Assembly (NCBI GenBank): GCA_018055565.1
Contig: JAGPHI010000103.1
Location: 1 to 5,085 of the forward strand
Direction of reading: 5' to 3'
Origin: Oscillospiraceae bacterium
GTDB lineage: Bacteria > Bacillota > Clostridia > Oscillospirales > Ruminococcaceae
Length of the DNA stretch: 5,085 nucleotides
The notes beneath the pieces are model-generated. The model did not search any database and was not told the origin of the DNA. It saw only the letters and a program-made list of their open reading frames with translations. Shown one piece after another: positions 1 to 5,085 of the stretch (position 1 is the stretch's first letter; every line of letters starts with the position of its first letter). A program made the position numbers and the translations under genes.

Positions 1-507
1 TGCGTTGTGATGGAGCCTGTGCGCGGCGGGGCGTTGGCCAATCTTGCAAAGGACGCAAACGCCGTTTTAAAGGCGCAAGCGCCCGATAAAAGCATCGCTT
101 CGTGGGCGCTGCGCTATGCAATGAGCCTTGAAAATGCGTTTTGCGTGCTTTCGGGCATGTCAGACATGGCGCAAATTACCGATAATCTTGCCACTGTGGC
201 CAATTTTGCGCCCTTGTCAAGCACGGAACGCGAGGCGCTTGCAAGCGCTGTGCAGCTGCATAAAAAGGCCAAAACCGTGCCGTGCACAGCCTGCCGCTAT
301 TGCATGCCCTGCCCCGTGGGCGTAGATATCCCGCGGGTGTTTGCCGCGTTTAACCGCGCGGCGCTGGCCAATAGCCCGCAACAGTTTCAAGAGGCATTGG
401 CCAATATGCCGCCCGCGCAAGCGCCCGTTGCCTGCATTGCTTGCGGCAAATGTGCCGAGGTGTGCCCGCAGCATATTGCCATCCCCGAAAAAATGCAAGC
501 GTATTGA
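1..507 (+). CDS. Aldo/keto reductase with C-terminal 4Fe-4S ferredoxin-like domain (3' part)
   Basis: The frame is open from the window edge, so the start lies upstream; the 168 visible codons are the C-terminal part of a protein that in this family is usually about 370-380 residues. The first visible residues, CVVMEPVRGGALANL, match a late strand of the aldo/keto reductase TIM barrel, and VLSGMSDMAQITDN matches the segment that helps bind the NADP cofactor. The tail carries two cysteine motifs: CTACRYCMPCP (window codons 95-105) and CIACGKCAEVCP (codons 145-156). Together they give eight cysteines, as expected for two 4Fe-4S clusters of ferredoxin type. This combination is common in cytoplasmic oxidoreductases of anaerobic Firmicutes and Bacteroidetes; the substrate cannot be told from sequence. 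The gene ends 70 nt before a strong promoter and has no clear terminator of its own, so some readthrough into the infC operon is possible. Confidence 0.93.
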   Translation, partial: CVVMEPVRGGALANLAKDANAVLKAQAPDKSIASWALRYAMSLENAFCVLSGMSDMAQITDNLATVANFAPLSSTEREALASAVQLHKKAKTVPCTACRYCMPCPVGVDIPRVFAAFNRAALANSPQQFQEALANMPPAQAPVACIACGKCAEVCPQHIAIPEKMQAY

Positions 508-577
508 CAGTAGCGCACATCTGCCGATATCCCACGTGCCCATAAGGCAGAGATTATACAAACAGGCAAAATATCTC

Positions 578-606
578 TTGACAAAGCCCGTGGTGTGCGG
601 TATACT
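578..606 (+). promoter_or_regulatory. Sigma-A promoter of the infC-rpmI-rplT operon
   Basis: The -35 element TTGACA (578-583) is a perfect consensus match. It is followed by a 17 nt spacer and TATACT (601-606), which matches TATAAT at five of six positions. There is no extended -10 TG. Transcription should begin around 612-614, giving a 5' leader of about 165 nt before infC. It is by far the best promoter in the window, fitting a highly expressed ribosomal-protein operon. Confidence 0.9.
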
Positions 607-612
607 AGCTTT

Positions 613-776
613 TGTAAATAAAGTAGCTAAGGCTTGCAGCCGCTCACCTTGTGTGCCGTGAGGCATCGGGTTCATTACGAAACTGTTATGCTTTATCGGC
701 ATAAGCTTGTTTGTTGTGTACGGCCTGCATTTTGCGGCCGTACTTTTTTTAATTTAATAAACGGAGGTGCTTTACG
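613..776 (+). promoter_or_regulatory. infC operon leader, probable L20-type autoregulatory leader with attenuator
   Basis: This non-coding leader lies between the promoter and infC. Visible hairpins are GGCT/AGCC (631-634 with 638-641), CTCAC/GTGAG (643-647 with 658-662), a perfect six-pair stem TTATGC/GCATAA (686-691 with 699-704), and an intrinsic terminator (718-750). In Bacillus subtilis, ribosomal protein L20 binds the leader of the same operon, where RNA mimics its 23S rRNA site, and promotes premature termination. The matching gene order, position and terminator make that the likely mechanism here. I could not check the fold against the Rfam L20 leader model, so the specific L20 assignment is inference; regulation by attenuation is well supported. 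Confidence 0.72.
718..750 (+). terminator. Intrinsic terminator in the infC leader (attenuator)
   Basis: GTACGGCC (718-725) pairs perfectly over eight bases with GGCCGTAC (736-743). A small inner GC/GC pairing can close most of the loop, and seven T residues follow directly (744-750). The helix sits after the promoter and 12 nt before the infC ribosome binding site, with no reading frame ending just upstream. It is therefore best read as a regulated terminator inside the leader, not as the end of the reductase gene's transcript, although it could stop that transcript too. Confidence 0.88.
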
Positions 777-779
777 ATT
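763..779 (+). promoter_or_regulatory. infC ribosome binding site and ATT start codon
   Basis: GGAGGTG (763-769) is a strong Shine-Dalgarno match; nine bases separate GGAGG from ATT at 777-779. The infC frame has a TAA stop at 750-752 and no ATG, GTG or TTG from there to the GTG at 831, which lies inside the conserved N-terminal domain. The ATT is therefore forced as the start by both spacing and protein homology. AUU or another rare start is a hallmark of infC and underlies autoregulation, because IF3 rejects initiation at non-standard codons. Confidence 0.93.
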
Positions 780-1301
780 AGCGCAAACAAAAAGGAACTG
801 GAGATCAACGAAGAAATTCGTGACAAAGAGGTGCGTCTTATTGACGCGGACGGCAGCCAAATGGGTGTTGTGCCCCTTAGGGACGCAATGAAAATGGCCG
901 AAGACAAAAACCTTGACCTTGTAAAAATTGCTCCGCAGGCGGCCCCGCCCGTATGCAAGATTCTTGACTACGGCAAGTATCGCTTTGAGCTGCAAAAAAA
1001 GGACAAGGAAGCCCGCAAAAACCAAAAGGTTGTAGAAATTAAAGAAATCCGTCTTTCTCTCAACATTGACTCGAATGACTTTAACACAAAGGTTGCTCAG
1101 GCGATAAAGTTTTTATCAAAGGGCGACAAGGTGAAGACATCCATTCGTTTTCGTGGACGCGAGATGGCGCACACGGAATTGGGCTTAGAGGTGCACAAGC
1201 GCTTTGCCGCTGCGATTCCCGACGCTGTTATCGAAAAGCAGCCCAAGCTTGAGGGACGCAGTATGCAAATGTACCTCACACCCCCGCAGGCGAAAATTTA
1301 A
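777..1301 (+). CDS. infC: Translation initiation factor IF-3
   Basis: IF3 binds the 30S subunit, keeps it apart from 50S, and checks start codon and initiator tRNA. The predicted protein has 174 residues, a normal length. The N-terminal domain (about 1-75) begins with the typical ELEINEEIRDKEVRLIDADG; the family signature KILDYGKYRFELQK is at about 61-74 and leads into the basic linker helix. The C-terminal domain (about 86-174) contains TSIRFRGRE (121-129) and ends in LEGRSMQMYLTP, both characteristic. The start is ATT at 777: beginning at the first conventional start, GTG 831, would cut off 18 residues that are conserved in the family. It is the first gene of infC-rpmI-rplT. Expression should respond to the leader terminator and, through the ATT codon, to IF3 itself. 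Nothing appears truncated or broken. Confidence 0.98.
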   Translation: MSANKKELEINEEIRDKEVRLIDADGSQMGVVPLRDAMKMAEDKNLDLVKIAPQAAPPVCKILDYGKYRFELQKKDKEARKNQKVVEIKEIRLSLNIDSNDFNTKVAQAIKFLSKGDKVKTSIRFRGREMAHTELGLEVHKRFAAAIPDAVIEKQPKLEGRSMQMYLTPPQAKI

Positions 1302-1316
1302 GGAGGATTTACTAAC

Positions 1317-1520
1317 ATGCCTAAAATCAAAACACATTCCGGTGCGAAGAAACGCTTTAAGCTCACAAAAACCGGCCGCGTGAAGCGCGGACACGCCTTC
1401 CGCAGCCATTTGCTGAACGGCCACGGCAAAACACGTAAACTCAAGCGCGCATACCGCAAATCCGCATACGCCGATAAAACCAATGCGGCGGCAATCAAGG
1501 CAATGCTGCCTTACGCGTAA
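1317..1520 (+). CDS. rpmI: 50S ribosomal protein L35
   Basis: L35 is a small, very basic protein of the large ribosomal subunit. The 67-residue product is about the usual length (64-66). It starts [20 protein letters not shown], containing the L35 signature ([12 protein letters not shown], residues 4-15), followed by the expected basic [15 protein letters not shown] stretch. ATG 1317 is preceded by AGGAGG (1301-1306) with ten bases between; the first base of that site is the last base of the infC stop codon, and only 15 nt separate the genes. This points to one transcript and close translational linkage with infC. The usual partner rplT follows. Confidence 0.98.
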   Translation: MPKIKTHSGAKKRFKLTKTGRVKRGHAFRSHLLNGHGKTRKLKRAYRKSAYADKTNAAAIKAMLPYA

Positions 1521-1525
1521 GCCTT

Positions 1526-1548
1526 TTGGGCACCGTGTGATTGCCCGA
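1526..1548 (+). other. Hairpin between rpmI and rplT
   Basis: GGGCA (1528-1532) pairs with TGCCC (1542-1546) and can extend by a T-G and a T-A pair to 1526-1548, leaving a loop of nine bases. No T-run follows, so it is unlikely to terminate transcription. It sits 21 nt before the rplT ribosome binding site and could affect mRNA stability, processing or rplT translation, but it may also have no role. Confidence 0.4.
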
Positions 1549-1584
1549 CACATTAAATTTCAGCAATTAAAGGAGATATAGAAT

Positions 1585-1938
1585 ATGGCTCGTATCAAAG
1601 GCGCTATGATGACGCGCAAAAGAAGAAAGAAAACCTTAAAGCTCGCAAAGGGCTATTACGGCAGCAAATCGAAGCATTTTAAAATGGCCAAACAGCAGGT
1701 GATGAAAAGCGGTAACTACGCTTTCGCCGGCCGCAAGCAGAAAAAGCGTGATTTCCGCAGCCTGTGGATTACACGCATTAACGCCGCTTGCCGCGCCGAG
1801 GGTATCAACTACTCCACCTTTATGAATGGCCTGAAAAAGAGTGGCATTGAGCTGAACCGCAAAATGCTTTCTGAAATGGCAATACATGATGCTGCAAGCT
1901 TTTCGGCCCTGATTGCTACTGCAAAGGCCGCAAAATAG
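1585..1938 (+). CDS. rplT: 50S ribosomal protein L20
   Basis: L20 binds 23S rRNA early in large-subunit assembly, and in Bacillus it also represses its own operon by binding the infC leader. The product has 117 residues, the family norm. It opens [20 protein letters not shown], the basic RNA-binding extension, and the L20 signature region [17 protein letters not shown] lies at residues 54-70, followed by the globular domain with [16 protein letters not shown] 1585 follows AAGGAG (1570-1575) with nine bases between. The upstream gap from rpmI is 64 nt and holds a hairpin. A terminator-like hairpin follows the stop codon closely, so rplT is probably the last gene of the operon. Confidence 0.98.
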   Translation: MARIKGAMMTRKRRKKTLKLAKGYYGSKSKHFKMAKQQVMKSGNYAFAGRKQKKRDFRSLWITRINAACRAEGINYSTFMNGLKKSGIELNRKMLSEMAIHDAASFSALIATAKAAK

Positions 1939-1942
1939 AACA

Positions 1943-1988
1943 AAAGTGAGCGCCCGCGCAAAATTTGCTCGGGCGTCGCTTTGTATTT
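1943..1988 (+). terminator. Probable intrinsic terminator after rplT
   Basis: CGCCCG (1951-1956) pairs perfectly with CGGGCG (1970-1975). The stem extends outward through AAAGTGA (1943-1949) and TCGCTTT (1976-1982), with one bulged G and one G-T pair, and a further GCAA/TTGC pairing is possible in the loop. The following tract, TTTGTATTT, is T-rich but interrupted. Five bases separate the rplT stop from the stem. The imperfect T-tract may let some transcription continue into the next genes. Confidence 0.75.
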
Positions 1989-2009
1989 ACCCCTTGCAAA
2001 TTTTGCACT

Positions 2010-2034
2010 TTTTTGCACGCTTTTTATGCAAAAA
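2010..2034. repeat. AT-rich inverted repeat in the rplT-methyltransferase gap
   Basis: TTTTTGCA (2010-2017) and TGCAAAAA (2027-2034) form a perfect eight-base inverted repeat around a nine-base spacer. A second small palindrome, TGCAAATTTTGCA (1995-2007), lies just upstream. No T-run follows in either direction, so a terminator is unlikely; an operator or an extra RNA hairpin is possible. The rest of 1989-2130 shows no reading frame with a ribosome binding site and no convincing promoter. Confidence 0.4.
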
Positions 2035-2130
2035 TGCAGGAGATACAAGCTGCAATTCGGCAAAAATATCCGTGTGGCAGCTTTGTGTTTTTGATAAAAG
2101 CGTGCGAGGGCAACGTTTGTTGGGTTTTCA

Positions 2131-2148
2131 AAAGGGGGTACAACCATC
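2131..2148 (+). promoter_or_regulatory. Ribosome binding site and apparent ATC start of the methyltransferase gene
   Basis: AAAGGGGGT (2131-2139) equals the ideal AAAGGAGGT with one A-to-G change, which still pairs with the 16S tail as G-U. Seven bases after the G run comes ATC (2146-2148). In this frame there is no ATG, GTG or TTG between the TAA at 2095-2097 and GTG 2182. GTG 2182 has no ribosome binding site nearby, and starting there would drop part of the family's usual N-terminus. ATC is therefore the best-placed start, though such a codon is rare and a changed base or sequencing error is possible. Confidence 0.6.
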
Positions 2149-2931
2149 GTAAGCCAAATTCAAAGCAGAGATAACGAAAAAGTGAAATATTATTGCAAGC
2201 TGAAAGACAGCGCGGCCTTCCGCCACGAGGAACAATCCTTTGTGGCAGAGGGCTTGAAGCTTTGTCTGGATATTGCCGCACACCTTGCGCCAAGCCAGGT
2301 GTTTTTTACCGAAAATGCGCAAGAAACCGCGTTGACGCTATCGGGCGAAGCGTTTTGCGTAACCGAAAGCGTTGCGCAAAAGCTGTCGGACGTGCGCGCG
2401 CCGCAGGGGCTGTTCTGCGTGTTTCCGATGCCGCAAATTGTAGATAACGCGCTAGAGGACGGCAGCTGGCTTTTGCTGGACCGCGTGCAGGACCCCGCCA
2501 ATGTGGGCGCAATGCTGCGCAGCGCTGCGGCGTTTGGGTATCGGGGCGCGGCGCTGTCGTCGGGCTCGGCAGACGTGTTTTCGCCAAAGGCGCTGCGCGC
2601 GTCTATGGGCGCGGCAGTAAAGCTGCACATTATCGAAAATTGCGATTTTGCAAAGGCGATTCCGCTTTTAAAAAGCCGCGGCGCGCTGACGCTGGCGGCA
2701 TGCCTTGAAGATTCGGTGCCGCTGCACAGCATATCGCACGGCACGCGCAGCACAGCGCTTTTAATTGGCAATGAGGGGCAGGGCGTAAGCGAAGCGGCAA
2801 GGGCCCTTTGCGAAGCGTGTGTGCGCATCCCAATTGCGCCAGCGATTGAATCGCTGAACGCGGCTGTTGCCGCAAGCGTGCTTTTATGGCATTTTAGAGA
2901 AAGCGAATGCGGCAACACCCCTGCGCAGTAG
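2146..2931 (+). CDS. TrmH/SpoU-family RNA 2'-O-ribose methyltransferase
   Basis: SPOUT enzymes of this family transfer a methyl group from S-adenosylmethionine to a ribose 2'-hydroxyl in rRNA or tRNA, acting as dimers with a knotted catalytic domain. From the ATC start the protein has 261 residues, normal for the family. The N-terminal substrate-binding domain (about 1-95) shows SRDNEKVKYYCKL and SFVAEGLKL. The catalytic domain has motif 1, DPANVGAMLRSA (about 116-127, with the conserved Asn and the Arg thought to be catalytic), motif 2, IGNEGQG (about 207-213), and motif 3, IPIAPAIESLNAAVA (about 228-242). The SRDNEK segment begins upstream of GTG 2182, which supports the longer start. A gene of this family commonly follows rplT in clostridia; YsgA of Bacillus is a likely relative. 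The modified nucleotide cannot be assigned, so no symbol is given. dprA follows after 48 nt. Confidence 0.92.
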   Translation: MVSQIQSRDNEKVKYYCKLKDSAAFRHEEQSFVAEGLKLCLDIAAHLAPSQVFFTENAQETALTLSGEAFCVTESVAQKLSDVRAPQGLFCVFPMPQIVDNALEDGSWLLLDRVQDPANVGAMLRSAAAFGYRGAALSSGSADVFSPKALRASMGAAVKLHIIENCDFAKAIPLLKSRGALTLAACLEDSVPLHSISHGTRSTALLIGNEGQGVSEAARALCEACVRIPIAPAIESLNAAVAASVLLWHFRESECGNTPAQ

Positions 2932-2979
2932 CGAACAGAAAACGAATAAGGATATTTTAGCGGTAAAAAGGGGGCTTTT

Positions 2980-4104
2980 GTGTTGAATCGGGAAAACTGG
3001 CTTTGGTATGCAAATGTGCTGGGCTTTTCGGCACCCAATGCGGGCGCGGCTTTGCGCGAATATGAAACGCCCAATGCGCTTCTTGCCGCTAAAAACGATG
3101 CGGTATTGCCTGTTTTAACGCCCATGCAGCAAGAGGTGCTGAAAAGCACATCCCCTCTTGATTTTATCAAAACCCTGCAAAGCTGCGAAAAACAGGGTGT
3201 GGGCATTGTAACCTATGCAGAAAGCGCATATCCCGATGCACTGCGCGAGATACCCTCGCCGCCCCTTGTGTTATACTATAAAGGGGATATCGGCATTTTA
3301 AATCAATATTTTTTATTTGCCATGATTGGCACGCGCCGCCCCTCGGGCTATGGGCAAGAGGTTACGCGCGATTTGTCTAAAGCGCTTACAGCAGCCGGAT
3401 TGGTGCTGGTGTCGGGCCTTGCAGACGGGCTAGACAGCGAGGCGCACCGCGCCGCCGTTGCAGCCGAGGCACCCACAGTGGCCTGCCTTGCGTTTGGGCA
3501 CGGGTTTTGCTATCCGGCGGCCAATCGCACGCTAAAGGGTGTTATCGAGCAAATTGGCGTTACAGTAAGCGAATATCCGCCCGATATCGGGCCGCAAAAG
3601 CAATATTTTTTAGCGCGTAACCGCATTATCGCAGGGCTTTCGCGCGGGCTGTGCGTGGCCGAGGCACGCAAGGCCTCCGGCACGATGAACACCGTGGCGG
3701 CGGCGCTGGAATATGGCAAGGACGTATTTGCGGTGCCGGGCAGCATCTATTCGCCACTTTCCGAGGGCACAAACGCGCTTTTGCGCGAGGGCGCAACGCC
3801 CGTAACCTCGGCGCAGGATATTTTGGATGCCTATGCCATATCCTATGCGGGGGATGATGCAGGCAAAGCATCTTGCCTTGGTTTTTCGTTCAGCGCTGAT
3901 GCGCTTTTGGTAAAGGCACACCTTTCGCCCGTGCCAAAATCCATTGAAACACTTTGCAATGAAACGAAGATGTCGCCCGCTAAGGTGATGGCATGCTTAA
4001 CAGAGCTTGAGCTGTCAAACGCCGCAAGGCAATTGGCGGGGCGCCAGTTTATTATAGGGGATACCGCGGCTGCGCAAGACGCAGACGAAGAGGAATTTGA
4101 ATAA
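2980..4104 (+). CDS. dprA: DNA processing protein DprA (Smf)
   Basis: DprA binds incoming single-stranded DNA and loads RecA during transformation; it is also widespread in bacteria not known to be transformable. The 374-residue product has an N-terminal SAM/helix-hairpin-helix region (about 1-75), the Rossmann-like DprA core (about 78-290) and a winged-helix C-terminus (about 305-360), then an acidic tail, DADEEEFE. Core motifs are IGTRRPSGYG (116-125), VSGLADGLDSEAH (144-156), SEYPP (197-201), RNRIIAGLSRG (213-223) and FAVPGS (250-255). The loop GHGFCYP (173-179) is two residues shorter than the usual form and lacks its Asp. GTG 2980 lies five bases after a GGGGG site (2970-2974); TTG 2983, with eight bases, is equally possible. 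The pairing with topA downstream is typical of Firmicutes. No terminator is seen on either side, so it is probably co-transcribed with both neighbours. Confidence 0.96.
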   Translation: MLNRENWLWYANVLGFSAPNAGAALREYETPNALLAAKNDAVLPVLTPMQQEVLKSTSPLDFIKTLQSCEKQGVGIVTYAESAYPDALREIPSPPLVLYYKGDIGILNQYFLFAMIGTRRPSGYGQEVTRDLSKALTAAGLVLVSGLADGLDSEAHRAAVAAEAPTVACLAFGHGFCYPAANRTLKGVIEQIGVTVSEYPPDIGPQKQYFLARNRIIAGLSRGLCVAEARKASGTMNTVAAALEYGKDVFAVPGSIYSPLSEGTNALLREGATPVTSAQDILDAYAISYAGDDAGKASCLGFSFSADALLVKAHLSPVPKSIETLCNETKMSPAKVMACLTELELSNAARQLAGRQFIIGDTAAAQDADEEEFE

Positions 4105-4155
4105 AGCGATTTTATAGCGAATCTATAGGGAGCATCCCGGAAAGTCAGGAAGCAT

Positions 4156-5085
4156 ATGTCAAAATTAGTGATAGTGGAAAGCCCGGCAAAGGCAAAAACC
4201 ATCCGCAAATATTTGGGCGAGGGCTACGAGGTAACCGCGTCTATGGGGCATATCCGCGATTTGCCCGCAAGCCAGCTGGGTATTGATGTGGAGCACGATT
4301 ACACGCCGCAATACATCAATATCAAGGGCAAAGAAAAGCTGATTAAAGAGCTGAAAAGCGCCGCAAAGCAAAGCGACGAAGTGTTTCTCGCGACTGACCC
4401 TGACCGCGAGGGCGAGGCAATCAGCTGGCATTTGGCCAATTTGCTGGGGCTGGACACTGCGGGTGTCAACCGTGTTACCTTTGGCGAAATTACCAAAAAA
4501 GGTGTTACGGCAGGCATGGCCAATCCCCGAACGATTGATATGAATTTGTTTAACGCACAGCAGGCGCGCCGCATTTTAGACCGCCTTGTGGGCTATAAGC
4601 TTTCGCCGTTTTTATGGCGCAAGGTGCGCCGCGGGCTGTCTGCGGGGCGCGTGCAAAGCGTGGCGGTGCGCTTGATTGTGGACCGCGAAAAAGAAATTGA
4701 AGCGTTTGACCCACAGGAATATTGGAACGTGGATGCAATTTTCTCGCCCATAAGCGCGGCGGCCAAGAAATTTTCGGCACGCCTTTTTGGCAAAGAGGGC
4801 GGCAAAACAGGCACCGAAAAGATTACCGTTACCAACGAAGCGGATGCAAAGGCGATTGAAAAGGCGCTTGATGGCGCGAGCTATCATGTGTCTAACGTTA
4901 CAAAGGGCAGCCGCAAAAAGGTGCCCGCCCCCCCGTTTATCACCTCCACTTTACAGCAGGAGGCCAGCCGCCGATTGGGCTTTACCGCCACGCGCACAAT
5001 GCGTGCTGCGCAAACCTTGTATGAAGGCGTGGACATGGGTGTCGAGGGCACTGTGGGCTTAATCACGTATATGAGAACCGATTCG
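4156..5085 (+). CDS. topA: DNA topoisomerase I (type IA), N-terminal part
   Basis: TopA relaxes negative supercoils by cutting one DNA strand through a 5'-phosphotyrosine link. Only 310 codons are visible of a protein usually about 700-850 residues long; the frame stays open to the window edge. The Toprim domain starts MSKLVIVESPAKAKTIRKYL, with the catalytic Glu at 8 and the metal-binding TDPDREGEA at 80-88 (Asp81, Asp83, Glu87). Later motifs are LSAGRVQSVAVRLI (161-174) and PPFITSTLQQEASRRLGF (259-276). The window ends in LITYMRTDS, where Tyr305 is the predicted active-site tyrosine. ATG 4156 follows AGGA (4147-4150) by five bases, a modest ribosome binding site. The 51 nt gap after dprA has no terminator, so the two genes are probably one transcript. 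The C-terminal zinc-finger or basic region lies outside the window. Confidence 0.97.
   Translation, partial: MSKLVIVESPAKAKTIRKYLGEGYEVTASMGHIRDLPASQLGIDVEHDYTPQYINIKGKEKLIKELKSAAKQSDEVFLATDPDREGEAISWHLANLLGLDTAGVNRVTFGEITKKGVTAGMANPRTIDMNLFNAQQARRILDRLVGYKLSPFLWRKVRRGLSAGRVQSVAVRLIVDREKEIEAFDPQEYWNVDAIFSPISAAAKKFSARLFGKEGGKTGTEKITVTNEADAKAIEKALDGASYHVSNVTKGSRKKVPAPPFITSTLQQEASRRLGFTATRTMRAAQTLYEGVDMGVEGTVGLITYMRTDS

Noticed and set aside
520..551. TCTGCC/GGCAGA inverted repeat after the reductase gene, as a terminator
   Set aside because: The stem has only six pairs, the loop is 20 bases and no T-run follows, so there is no good support for termination.
217..702. Minus-strand open frame of 161 codons across the reductase gene end and the infC promoter and leader
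   Set aside because: It overlaps the reductase's cysteine motifs and a consensus promoter on the other strand, and it has no recognisable protein features.
1983..2130. Promoter for the methyltransferase-dprA-topA set
   Set aside because: Candidates such as TTGCAC (2003-2008) with TATGCA (2025-2030), or TTGATA (2091-2096), lack an acceptable partner at 16-18 bases. Transcription may come from readthrough or from a promoter too weak to recognise.
2190..3206. Long open frame of 338 codons on the minus strand, opposite the methyltransferase gene and the start of dprA
   Set aside because: It lies wholly antisense to two genes with clear family motifs, its translation shows no recognisable domain, and codon bias in moderately GC-rich DNA often leaves such frames open.
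4105..4126. Two imperfect 11-base direct repeats (AGCGATTTTAT, AGCGAATCTAT) between dprA and topA
   Set aside because: There are only two copies with two mismatches in a short AT-rich gap; chance is a sufficient explanation.
1..5085. Mobile element, CRISPR array, tRNA, defence cassette or other novel system
   Set aside because: No transposase, integrase, regularly spaced repeats or tRNA-like fold was seen, and almost all of the sequence is explained by conserved housekeeping genes in their usual order.

Overview
The window is a stretch of conserved bacterial housekeeping genes, all on the + strand. The organism looks like a Firmicute of the class Clostridia, perhaps Oscillospirales/Ruminococcaceae-like. 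Reasons are the clostridial gene order (infC-rpmI-rplT, then a TrmH-family methyltransferase, then dprA-topA), the strong AGGAGG-type ribosome binding sites, an attenuator in front of infC as in Bacillus, and an anaerobe-type aldo/keto reductase with a ferredoxin-like tail. The order and family assignment is a guess from style, not a measurement.

Layout. Positions 1-507 hold the 3' part of an aldo/keto reductase gene ending in two 4Fe-4S cysteine motifs. Positions 508-776 are non-coding: a near-perfect sigma-A promoter (TTGACA, 17 nt, TATACT at 578-606), then a leader of about 165 nt with several hairpins and a strong intrinsic terminator (718-750) just before the infC ribosome binding site. 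This is the arrangement of an L20-type autoregulatory leader. infC (777-1301) begins with the non-standard codon ATT, followed by rpmI (1317-1520) and rplT (1585-1938) and a hairpin terminator (1943-1988). Positions 1989-2145 carry small AT-rich palindromes and no convincing promoter.

A second set follows: a TrmH/SpoU-family RNA 2'-O-methyltransferase (2146-2931), dprA (2980-4104) and the first 310 codons of topA (4156 to the window edge, cut just after the catalytic tyrosine). Gaps of about 50 nt and no visible terminators suggest these are co-transcribed.

The first operon supplies initiation factor IF3 and ribosomal proteins L35 and L20. Family knowledge predicts two feedback loops: L20 acting on the leader, and IF3 acting on its own ATT start. 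The second set handles RNA modification, processing of incoming single-stranded DNA and DNA supercoiling. I see no mobile element, CRISPR array, tRNA, rRNA or defence system, and no wholly novel system. The points most worth checking are the apparent ATC start of the methyltransferase gene, the alternative pairings in the infC leader, and a shortened nucleotide-fold loop in DprA.
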